From positions 1 to 6,549 of the forward strand of contig JAPPBK010000403.1 in NCBI GenBank assembly GCA_026705105.1: 6,549 nt of DNA, read 5' to 3'. The DNA is from Chloroflexota bacterium (GTDB lineage: Bacteria > Chloroflexota > Dehalococcoidia > Bin125). Made by a program: the position numbers and the translations under genes. The notes under the pieces were generated by a model that saw nothing but the letters and a program-made list of their open reading frames with translations, had not been told where the DNA came from and did not search any database. Shown here one piece after another: positions 1 to 5,740 of this stretch; within the stretch, counting starts at the first letter, position 1, and the number at the start of each line of letters is the position of its first letter.

Positions 1-1325
1 GATTGCGGATCGGGATGCACGCTCAGGGCGCCTTCCCAGTCCGAATCGTCGAATGCGTCGGCCACCTGCTGCGGAGACCGGGCGCGCGGATGATCCGACG
101 TAGTCGCATAGACGTGGACGCTGCGCGACTGGATCAGTCGTGCCATGTCGAGCAACGCCTTGTCTCCCAGGACGCCGAAAACCACGTGCAGCTGCCGGTG
201 CGGGAAGTACTCCCGACAGGCGTCCAGCGCACGCTGGATCGATTCCGCGTTGTGCGCCCCGTCAAGCACGATCCTGGGCGGGCCGCCGGGATCGTTCGCG
301 GCGAGCGCCTCAGGCAAGTCGAACGACTCGAGCCGCGCCGGCCAGCGAACGGTCGCCAATCCCTTGTGCAGCGCCTCCGAGGGAACCGCCACGCTGCCCG
401 AGGCGACCAGCGCGTCAATCGTCGCAATCGCGGTCAGCGCGTTGTCGATCTGATGGCGTCCCAGCAGCGGCAAGAGGTGCATGGCCTGGGGTTGCTCGCC
501 CGGTCGCGGTTGCAGACGCCGCAAGCGGAACCACTGGCCCCACGGCTCGACCCCCGCCGGCTCGGACTCGTACATGTCGCCCACGCGGATCAGCGGCACG
601 GGTACGTCGTCGGCCGCGTTGACCACCACGTCGGCCGCCTCGCGGTAGCGCTGCGGCGCCAGGATCACCGAGCGGCAGCCGGCGCTGATGATGCCCGCCT
701 TCTCGGCCGCAATCTGCGTAATCTTGTCGCCCAGGATGTCGGTGTGCTCGTAGGAGAGCGAGGTGATCACCGCCGCATCGGTGCTTGAGAACACGTTCGT
801 GCTGTCCAGCCGCCCGCCGAGCCCCACTTCCACGATCTGGACATCAACGTCGTGGGCGTGAAACGCGTGGAAACTCAGCGCCGTGAGAATCTCGAACGTA
901 CTGATGTGACCCGCTTCGTCGGCGAGTTCCGCCTCGATCACGTGGCGCATCTGCTCGCTCAGGCGGGCGAACTCCTGCTCCGAGAGCGGCTCGCCCTGGA
1001 TGCGGATGCGCTCGGCAAAGTCGTGCAGATGCGGACTCGTGAACAGGCCGGTGCGGAATCCAGCCGCCCGCAGGATCGACTCGAGCATCGCCGCGGTCGA
1101 ACCCTTGCCCTTGCTGCCCGCCACGTGGATCGTCGTCCGGCCATGTTGCGGATCGCCCAGGCGTCGCACAATCGAGCGTATCCGGTCCAGCGCGAAATCA
1201 CCTTTCGCGCGCCGCGGACCCGATCCCCGCTCGAAATCCGCAAACGACATTAGCCAGTCAACGGCCTCGCCGTGGCTGCCAATCGGCTCCCCGACCTGCG
1301 GACCGGATCCTGTGCTCGACCCCAT
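1..1325 (-). CDS. folC: Bifunctional dihydrofolate/folylpolyglutamate synthase, C-terminus cut by window edge
   Basis: This is a cytoplasmic Mur-ligase-family enzyme. FolC uses ATP to add glutamate to folates and, in many bacteria, to dihydropteroate. I translated the minus strand by hand: 441 codons are open from the ATG at 1325 to the window edge. Family motifs appear in order: P-loop AGSKGKGST (residues 69-77), TSPHL (96-100), VEVGLGGRLDSTN (165-177), EHTDILGD (193-200), EKAGII (208-213), GRHQIDNA (289-296), RWPARLE (327-333) and DGAHN (355-359). The last few dozen residues lie off the left edge. The start at 1325 is chosen because GGGAG (minus strand, 1338-1334) lies 8 nt upstream. An in-frame ATG at 1418 would add 31 residues but has no clear Shine-Dalgarno sequence. 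The conserved N-terminal segment EAVDWLMSFADFERG begins only at residue 20, so neither start is compelling. The gene is divergent from fbp. Folylpolyglutamate synthase is certain as a family; whether the enzyme also has dihydrofolate synthase activity cannot be told from sequence. Confidence 0.93.
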   Translation of the reverse strand, partial: MGSSTGSGPQVGEPIGSHGEAVDWLMSFADFERGSGPRRAKGDFALDRIRSIVRRLGDPQHGRTTIHVAGSKGKGSTAAMLESILRAAGFRTGLFTSPHLHDFAERIRIQGEPLSEQEFARLSEQMRHVIEAELADEAGHISTFEILTALSFHAFHAHDVDVQIVEVGLGGRLDSTNVFSSTDAAVITSLSYEHTDILGDKITQIAAEKAGIISAGCRSVILAPQRYREAADVVVNAADDVPVPLIRVGDMYESEPAGVEPWGQWFRLRRLQPRPGEQPQAMHLLPLLGRHQIDNALTAIATIDALVASGSVAVPSEALHKGLATVRWPARLESFDLPEALAANDPGGPPRIVLDGAHNAESIQRALDACREYFPHRQLHVVFGVLGDKALLDMARLIQSRSVHVYATTSDHPRARSPQQVADAFDDSDWEGALSVHPDPQ

Positions 1326-1381
1326 CTGCCTGTCTCCCGCGCTGCGTCCACTCGGATGCGTTTCGTTGGCTTCATCGTACG

Positions 1382-1406
1382 CCACTTGATCGGCTCCCAC
1401 TTGATC
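1382..1406. repeat. 10-bp direct repeat CCACTTGATC with 15-bp period
   Basis: CCACTTGATC occurs at 1382-1391 and again, exactly, at 1397-1406, so the two copies are 15 bp apart. On the minus strand the unit reads GATCAAGTGG. If folC starts at 1418 this stretch is coding, and the in-frame period would give a repeated Asp-Gln-Val. If folC starts at 1325 it lies in the folC leader. A 15-bp spacing is longer than one helical turn. It could be a short slippage duplication or a pair of protein-binding half sites, and I cannot tell which. Confidence 0.55.
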
Positions 1407-1512
1407 AGTCAATGCCATGCTGCGACGATCCGCCACAGAGTCGCGCCGCCGAGACGCGCCCCCGAAACGCGCCTTCGTGCCTATCCTCAAGTTGAGCGCG
1501 GAGCCAAACAGC

Positions 1513-1532
1513 CAATCAGTCAATCAGTCAGT
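1513..1532. repeat. Tandem 8-bp repeat CAATCAGT just upstream of fbp
   Basis: CAATCAGT is present at 1513-1520 and 1521-1528, followed by a truncated CAGT at 1529-1532. The array ends just before the fbp Shine-Dalgarno sequence (1534-1540), so it would lie in the fbp mRNA leader or overlap the promoter. The ten bases ATCAGTCAAT of the array (1515-1524) recur at 1404-1413, near the alternative folC start. This may be a simple replication-slippage repeat or a binding site; no function can be assigned. Confidence 0.55.
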
Positions 1533-1533
1533 T

Positions 1534-1540
1534 GGGCGGA
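1534..1540 (+). promoter_or_regulatory. fbp ribosome binding site (decides the start)
   Basis: GGGCGGA ends 6 nt before the ATG at 1547. The other in-frame candidates are the TTG at 1532, which overlaps this site, and the ATG at 1541, which directly abuts it. The spacing therefore selects 1547 as the fbp start. Confidence 0.6.
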
Positions 1541-1546
1541 ATGGTC

Positions 1547-2524
1547 ATGTCGGACCCCGGCAATACACCCAAGACACTGGCCGACGTGGTCCGCGAGACC
1601 GCTTCGGCCGAGTTGGTCGCAGACGGGTTACTCACGGTCGTCGGCGCAATCGCCGACGGCGCAACGCGCGTGGACGGGCTCACCCGCCGCGCCGCGCTGG
1701 CCGGCGTGCTCGGCGACACCGGCGAGACCAACGTCCAGGGCGAGATCGTGCAGGTCCTCGACGCCGCCGGCACCGACGCCTTTGTCAGTTCGTTGCGCGA
1801 CTGCGGCGCGGTCGCCGCCCTCGCCTGCGAAGAGCTCGAGGAAGCCGTCTTCGTCTCCGATGCCGCCGATCATCCCTACCTCGTGCTGTTCGACCCCGTC
1901 GACGGCTCATCCAACATCGACGTCGCGGTCACGATCGGTTCAATCTTCGCCGTCTACCGCCGCACGGACGATGCGGCAGTGACCGACGCGTCGCTGCTGC
2001 GTCCCGGGCGCGAACAGTGCGCGGCGGTGTACGTCGTCTACGGTTCCTCAACCGTGCTCGTTGTCGCGACCGAGGGTCGGGTGGACGGCTTCACACTCGA
2101 TCCGGCCTCGGGCGAGTTCTTGCACTCGCACGACCGGATCCGAATCCCGGACAAGTGCGCGGCCTACTCGGTCAACGAGGGCAACCAGGGCAACTGGCAT
2201 CCCGAGATGCAGGCCGCCGTGGCCGAACTGCGTAACGACTACGGCTTGCGTTATGTCGGCTCACTGGTCGCCGACTTCCACCGCGATCTGCTCAAAGGCG
2301 GCATCTTCCTGTATCCGGGCGACGTCAAATCACCCGCGGGCAAGCTTCGCCTCGGCTACGAAGCGAATCCCCTTTGTTATGTTGCCGAACAAGCCGGCGG
2401 CGCCGGCTCCACCGGCACAGAACGCATCCTCGATGTCCAGCCCGAGATCCTGCACCAACGCACCCCGCTGATCGTCGGTAACGCCGACGTGGTCGAGCGC
2501 GTCGTCGCCAGACTCGCCAACTGA
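1547..2524 (+). CDS. fbp: Class I fructose-1,6-bisphosphatase
   Basis: This cytoplasmic enzyme hydrolyses fructose-1,6-bisphosphate to fructose-6-phosphate and phosphate (EC 3.1.3.11), the committed step of gluconeogenesis and also part of the Calvin cycle. The protein is 325 residues, close to the usual 330 or so of the class I family. Visible motifs are NVQGE (62-66), the metal-binding acidic pair in CEE (94-96), the signature DPVDGSSNID (116-125) with metal-ligand Asp116 and Asp119, LRPGREQ (151-157), and YVGSLVADFHRDLLKGG (236-252). YEANP follows (271-275), with Glu272 matching the catalytic-site glutamate, and then EQAGG (281-285) and DVQPEILHQRTP (296-307). The spacing around residues 138-151 leaves no room for the chloroplast redox-regulatory insertion. 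The neighbouring aldolase makes its substrate. The stop at 2522-2524 is 55 nt before the aldolase ATG with no terminator-like hairpin, so the two are probably cotranscribed. Identity is secure. Confidence 0.96.
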   Translation: MSDPGNTPKTLADVVRETASAELVADGLLTVVGAIADGATRVDGLTRRAALAGVLGDTGETNVQGEIVQVLDAAGTDAFVSSLRDCGAVAALACEELEEAVFVSDAADHPYLVLFDPVDGSSNIDVAVTIGSIFAVYRRTDDAAVTDASLLRPGREQCAAVYVVYGSSTVLVVATEGRVDGFTLDPASGEFLHSHDRIRIPDKCAAYSVNEGNQGNWHPEMQAAVAELRNDYGLRYVGSLVADFHRDLLKGGIFLYPGDVKSPAGKLRLGYEANPLCYVAEQAGGAGSTGTERILDVQPEILHQRTPLIVGNADVVERVVARLAN

Positions 2525-2579
2525 CTCACCAACACCGCCCACCGATTGTCCGCAGCGCATCATCCGAGAGGCAGTTCCC

Positions 2580-3590
2580 ATGAGCAATCCACTGCACGAG
2601 ACCGCGCGCGCCCTGGTCGCCCCGGGGCGCGGCATCCTCGCGGCCGACGAGTCGGCGCCGACGATCAAGCGCCGCTTCGACACGATCGGGCTGGAATCGA
2701 CCGAAACGAATCGACGCGACTGGCGTCAGCTCCTGTTCACCTCGGAAGGCATCGGCGACTGGATCTCCGGCGTGATCCTGTTCGAGGAGACGCTCGCCCA
2801 GGACGCTTCCGACGGTCGTTCGCTCGTCGAGGTGCTGACCTCGAACGGCGTGATTCCCGGCGTCAAGGTCGACAAGGGCGCCAAGGACCTGGCCGGATCG
2901 CCTGCGGAGAAGGTCACCGAAGGCCTCGATGGATTGCGTGAGCGACTCGAGGTCTACCGCGAACAGGGCGCTCGCTTCACCAAGTGGCGCGCCGTGATCG
3001 ACATCGCCGCGGACCGCCCCACCGCCTACTGTCTCGACGTCAACGCCCACGCGTTGGCCCGCTACGCCGCGCTCTCGCAGGAGGCCGGTCTGGTCCCGAT
3101 CGTCGAGCCCGAGGTGCTGATGGACGGCGAACACGACATCGCCGCCTGCGCCTCGGCTACCGAGGCCGCCCTGCGCGCCACCTATGCGGCGCTCGCCGTC
3201 CAGAACGTCGACCTCGAAGGCACGCTGCTCAAACCCAACATGGTCCTCTCCGGCAAGAGCGCAGCAGACCGCGCGCCGGCTGAGGTCGTCGCCTCTGAGA
3301 CGCTGCGCGTCTTCGCCGACACGGTGCCGTCGTCCGTCCCCGGCTGCGTCTTCCTCTCCGGCGGCCAGTCCGATGAAGAGGCAACCGTCAATCTCAACGC
3401 GATCAACCAGGCCGCAGCGGGCTCGTCCTCAGCGCCCTGGCAGCTGAGCTTCTCCTACGGCCGCGGACTGCAGGCGACGCCGCTCGCAGTCTGGGGCGGC
3501 AAGCCCGCGAACGTCGGCGCCGCGCAGGCCGCGTTCCAGGAGCGCGCCCGGCTCACCTCCGCCGCCCGCAAGGGCGAGTACGTCGGCTAG
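2580..3590 (+). CDS. fba: Class I (Schiff-base) fructose-bisphosphate aldolase
   Basis: This enzyme reversibly joins dihydroxyacetone phosphate and glyceraldehyde-3-phosphate into fructose-1,6-bisphosphate (EC 4.1.2.13). It is the eukaryote-like class I type, which needs no metal. The protein is 336 residues, slightly shorter than the 363 of animal enzymes. Compared with rabbit aldolase, the active-site set is intact: Asp24 in LAADES, Lys96 in GVKVDKG, Lys135 in FTKWR, Glu176 and Glu178 in VEPEVL, and the Schiff-base Lys218 in GTLLKPNM. Ser260 in LSGGQS and Arg295 in FSYGRGLQ complete it. The C-terminal tail GEYVG carries a tyrosine near the end, as in many class I enzymes. The start ATG has GAGAGG at 2566-2571, 8 nt upstream. 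The preceding gene, fbp, consumes its product, which points to a gluconeogenic role, though the reaction is reversible. Its TAG stop shares its last base with the rdgB GTG start. Confidence 0.96.
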   Translation: MSNPLHETARALVAPGRGILAADESAPTIKRRFDTIGLESTETNRRDWRQLLFTSEGIGDWISGVILFEETLAQDASDGRSLVEVLTSNGVIPGVKVDKGAKDLAGSPAEKVTEGLDGLRERLEVYREQGARFTKWRAVIDIAADRPTAYCLDVNAHALARYAALSQEAGLVPIVEPEVLMDGEHDIAACASATEAALRATYAALAVQNVDLEGTLLKPNMVLSGKSAADRAPAEVVASETLRVFADTVPSSVPGCVFLSGGQSDEEATVNLNAINQAAAGSSSAPWQLSFSYGRGLQATPLAVWGGKPANVGAAQAAFQERARLTSAARKGEYVG

Positions 3591-4219
3591 TGGCGCGCCA
3601 ACTCCTGATCGCCACCGGCAACCCCGGCAAGCTGCGCGAGTTTCGCGAACTGTTCGACGCGCACGTCGATTCCGAATGGCAACTGATCTCGCCGGCCGAG
3701 GTCGGTCTCAAGGACTTCACCGTCGTCGAAGACGGCGAGACCTACGCCGACAACGCAAGCCGCAAGGCCCGCTCCTACTCCAACGCCGCCAGGTTGCCTG
3801 CGCTGGCCGACGATTCCGGTCTGGAAGTCGACGCGCTCGACGGCGCGCCCGGTCTGTACAGCGCTCGATATGCTGGGGAGGCAGCGGATGACGCCGCCAA
3901 TCGCGCCAAGCTCTTAGGGGCATTGGCCAACATCCCAACCGAGCGGCGGGCGGCGCGCTTCCGTTGCCTGATCGCCCTCGCCTTTCCCTACACGACCAAC
4001 GTGCGGCTCGGCGAGGGCGTGGTGGAAGGATCGATCGCCATGGACGAGCGCGGCGACCTCGGCTTCGGCTACGACCCCGTCTTCGCCCTGCCCGACGGCA
4101 GGCGCATGGCCGAGTTGGACCTGGCGGAGAAGAACCGCATTTCGCACCGCGCCCGGGCCCTGGCCAACGCTGCCTGGGCTCTCGACGCCATGGCCCGGAC
4201 TTTGGACCGCTCGTCGTGA
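3590..4219 (+). CDS. rdgB: XTP/dITP pyrophosphatase (HAM1/RdgB family)
   Basis: This is a house-cleaning nucleotide pyrophosphatase. It hydrolyses dITP, XTP and ITP to monophosphates and so keeps deaminated purines out of DNA and RNA. The protein is 209 residues, a normal family length (about 190-210). Motifs are TGNPGK (9-14, the nucleotide-binding loop), ADDSGLEVDALDGAPG (73-88, with the acidic pair Asp74/Asp75 in DDSGL that includes the catalytic aspartate), YSARYAG (90-96), GFGYDPVF (158-165), MAEL (173-176) and KNRISHRARA (181-190). The start is a GTG whose G is the last base of the aldolase TAG stop. This 1-nt overlap and only weak upstream purines (around 3570-3578) suggest translational coupling. 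The TGA stop is embedded in GTGA, which also contains the moaA start. The family assignment is secure; its place in this operon is unexplained by pathway. Confidence 0.95.
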   Translation: MARQLLIATGNPGKLREFRELFDAHVDSEWQLISPAEVGLKDFTVVEDGETYADNASRKARSYSNAARLPALADDSGLEVDALDGAPGLYSARYAGEAADDAANRAKLLGALANIPTERRAARFRCLIALAFPYTTNVRLGEGVVEGSIAMDERGDLGFGYDPVFALPDGRRMAELDLAEKNRISHRARALANAAWALDAMARTLDRSS

Positions 4220-5247
4220 CTACGCCCACCGACGCCCCAATCGACCGTCTCGGTCGCCGCTTTGCCGACCTGCGCGTCTCGGTCACCGATCGTTGTAACT
4301 TCCGCTGCCCCTACTGCATGCCGAAGGAGATCTTCGGACCGGGCTACGAGTTCCTGCCCCGCTCGGCGATCCTCAGCTTCGAGGAGATCGTCCGCATTGT
4401 CACCGTCTTCGGCCGGCTGGGATTGCGCAAGCTGCGCCTGACCGGCGGCGAACCCACGGTCCGGGCCGAGCTGCCGACCCTCGTCTCAATGCTGCGCGAG
4501 ACGCTGCCCGAAGTCGATATCGCGCTCACCACCAACGGCTCGCGCCTGGCCGCGATGGCCCAGGACCTGCGCGAGGCGGGACTCGACCGCGTGACCGTCA
4601 GCCTCGATTCGATTGACCCCGAGATCTGCCGCGAGATGAACGGCGTCGACTTCCCCCACGAGCGAGTGCTCGAGGGCATCGATGCGGCCGCCGAGGCCGG
4701 GCTGGGACCGATCAAGATCAACGCGGTGGTCAAGCGCGGTGTCAATGACGAGGGCATCGTCGAGATGGCCCGCCACTTCCGCGGCACGGGCCACATCGTT
4801 CGCTTCATCGAGTACATGGACGTCGGCGCGACCAACGGCTGGAAGCTGGACGAAGTCGTGCCGGCTCGAGAGATCATCCAGCGGCTGTCACAGGTAGAGG
4901 GGCTGGAACCCGTCCAGGCCGCCTACGCGGGAGAAGTCGCACGGCGCTGGCGCTGGACCGACGGCTCGGGCGAAATCGGCGTGATCACATCGGTCACCGA
5001 ACCATTCTGCGGCGACTGCACCCGCGCCCGGCTTTCGGCCGAAGGCTCGCTCTACACCTGCCTGTTCGCCTCGGTCGGCCACGATCTGCGCGCGCCGCTT
5101 CGCGCCGGAGCCTCCGACGACGAGCTGTACGAGCGGATCGCCGGCATCTGGACCGTCCGCGAGGACCGATACTCCGAGCTGCGCGCGGCGATGACCGACG
5201 ACCTGCCGCGCCTGGGCCGAGTGGAGATGTCGCACATTGGCGGCTGA
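4216..5247 (+). CDS. moaA: GTP 3',8-cyclase, radical SAM molybdenum cofactor enzyme
   Basis: MoaA uses radical S-adenosylmethionine chemistry to convert GTP to 3',8-cyclo-7,8-dihydro-GTP (EC 4.1.99.22), the first step of molybdenum cofactor synthesis. The protein is 343 residues (E. coli has 329). The N-terminal radical-SAM cluster is Cys27, Cys31 and Cys34 in CNFRCPYC, followed by MPKEIFG and the SAM-binding TGGEP (76-80). The second [4Fe-4S] site that binds GTP is Cys265 and Cys268 in FCGDC plus Cys282 in LYTC. The protein ends SHIGG, keeping the essential C-terminal Gly-Gly tail. The frame stays open upstream into rdgB, but that part carries no family similarity. The GTG at 4216 is chosen because it forms GTGA with the rdgB stop and puts the conserved LRVSVTDRCNFRC about 20 residues in, as expected. 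The Shine-Dalgarno sequence is weak, consistent with coupling. moaC follows with an 11-bp overlap. Confidence 0.96.
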   Translation: MTTPTDAPIDRLGRRFADLRVSVTDRCNFRCPYCMPKEIFGPGYEFLPRSAILSFEEIVRIVTVFGRLGLRKLRLTGGEPTVRAELPTLVSMLRETLPEVDIALTTNGSRLAAMAQDLREAGLDRVTVSLDSIDPEICREMNGVDFPHERVLEGIDAAAEAGLGPIKINAVVKRGVNDEGIVEMARHFRGTGHIVRFIEYMDVGATNGWKLDEVVPAREIIQRLSQVEGLEPVQAAYAGEVARRWRWTDGSGEIGVITSVTEPFCGDCTRARLSAEGSLYTCLFASVGHDLRAPLRAGASDDELYERIAGIWTVREDRYSELRAAMTDDLPRLGRVEMSHIGG

Positions 5248-5740
5248 ACAGTCATCCCATACGCAGCAAGAGCTGACCCACCTTGACGCCGAAGGCCGCG
5301 CGCGCATGGTCGACGTCGGCGCCAAGGATGTCACCGAGCGTCGCGCCGTCGCCGAAGGCCGCGTCCTGATGCGGCCCGAGACGCTCGCCCTGATTCGCGA
5401 CTCGGCCCTCAAGAAGGGCGACGTGCTGACCACCGCCGAGATCGCCGGCGTGATGGCCGCCAAGCGGACCCACGAACTGATCCCGCTCTGTCATCCGCTG
5501 ATGCTGAGCGCGGTGCGGGTCGAGCTCAGCCTGGTCGACGAACCGCCCGCGATCACAATCCGCGCCGAGGTCCGCTGTGCCGGCAAGACAGGAGTCGAAA
5601 TGGAAGCGCTGACCGCCGTCTCGGTCGCTGCGCTGACGGTCTACGACATGGCCAAAGCGGTCGATCGCGGCATGCGCATCGACGCGGTCAGGCTGCGCGA
5701 AAAAGACGGCGGGCGCTCCGGCTCGGTACGCCTCGACTAG
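5237..5740 (+). CDS. moaC: Cyclic pyranopterin monophosphate synthase
   Basis: MoaC converts the MoaA product, 3',8-cyclo-7,8-dihydro-GTP, to cyclic pyranopterin monophosphate (EC 4.6.1.17), completing the first stage of molybdenum cofactor synthesis. The protein is 167 residues against 161 in E. coli. Motifs are LTHLDAEGRARMVDV (13-27), KKGDV (59-63), the signature AAKRTHELIPLCHPL (74-88), EVRCAGKTGVEMEALTA (111-127) and YDMAKAVDR (136-144). With a constant offset of 9, Lys60, His86, Asp137 and Lys140 match E. coli Lys51, His77, Asp128 and Lys131, so the active site looks complete. The only start codon that keeps the conserved N-terminus is the TTG at 5237, inside the end of moaA. GGAG at 5223-5226 lies 10 nt upstream of it. 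The TAG stop shares the palindrome CTAG with the stop of the convergent TPR gene. Confidence 0.95.
   Translation: MAAEQSSHTQQELTHLDAEGRARMVDVGAKDVTERRAVAEGRVLMRPETLALIRDSALKKGDVLTTAEIAGVMAAKRTHELIPLCHPLMLSAVRVELSLVDEPPAITIRAEVRCAGKTGVEMEALTAVSVAALTVYDMAKAVDRGMRIDAVRLREKDGGRSGSVRLD
5737..5740. other. Shared palindromic CTAG: overlapping stop codons of two convergent genes
   Basis: On the plus strand TAG at 5738-5740 ends moaC. On the minus strand TAG read from 5739 to 5737 ends the TPR gene. Because CTAG is its own reverse complement, four bases serve both stops. There is no space between the genes for an intrinsic terminator. Any transcript end must therefore lie inside the opposing gene or depend on Rho. 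Confidence 0.9.

Larger units (their letters stand above)
1326..1546. promoter_or_regulatory. Divergent folC/fbp intergenic region
   Basis: About 220 bp separate the chosen folC and fbp starts, so both promoters should lie here. The interval shrinks to 128 bp if folC begins at 1418. I could not identify a convincing -35/-10 pair on either strand. The hexamer TATCCT (1482-1487) resembles a -10 box in the fbp direction but lacks a good -35 partner. The region holds a 15-bp-period direct repeat (1382-1406), an odd palindrome CTCAA-G-TTGAG (1486-1496) and a CAATCAGT tandem repeat (1513-1532). It looks less GC-rich than the flanking genes, as expected of a non-coding control region. Its regulatory role is inferred from gene orientation only. 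Confidence 0.5.

Noticed and set aside
3..788. Long plus-strand open frame across the folC region
   Set aside because: It is the antisense shadow of folC. Its translation is Arg-rich with no family similarity, whereas the minus strand carries all FolC motifs in order.
2525..2579. Possible terminator or promoter between fbp and the aldolase gene
   Set aside because: I see no stable inverted repeat with a T-tract and no credible -35/-10 pair, only the aldolase ribosome binding site.
2526..3134. Minus-strand open frame of about 200 codons inside the aldolase gene
   Set aside because: High GC content keeps antisense frames open. The plus strand encodes a complete aldolase with every active-site residue.
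3591..3600. 10-bp palindrome TGGCGCGCCA at the start of rdgB
   Set aside because: GC-rich palindromes of this size are expected by chance here. It lies in coding sequence with no loop and no following T-run.
3964..4215. N-terminal extension of the moaA frame starting from an ATG at 3964
   Set aside because: This part overlaps rdgB in another frame and encodes an Arg/Pro-rich sequence unlike any MoaA. The GTG at 4216, overlapping the rdgB stop, gives the expected N-terminus.
3717..4286. Minus-strand open frame across rdgB and the start of moaA
   Set aside because: The translation is low-complexity and Arg/Pro-rich, and it spans a real gene junction on the other strand, which is typical of a shadow.
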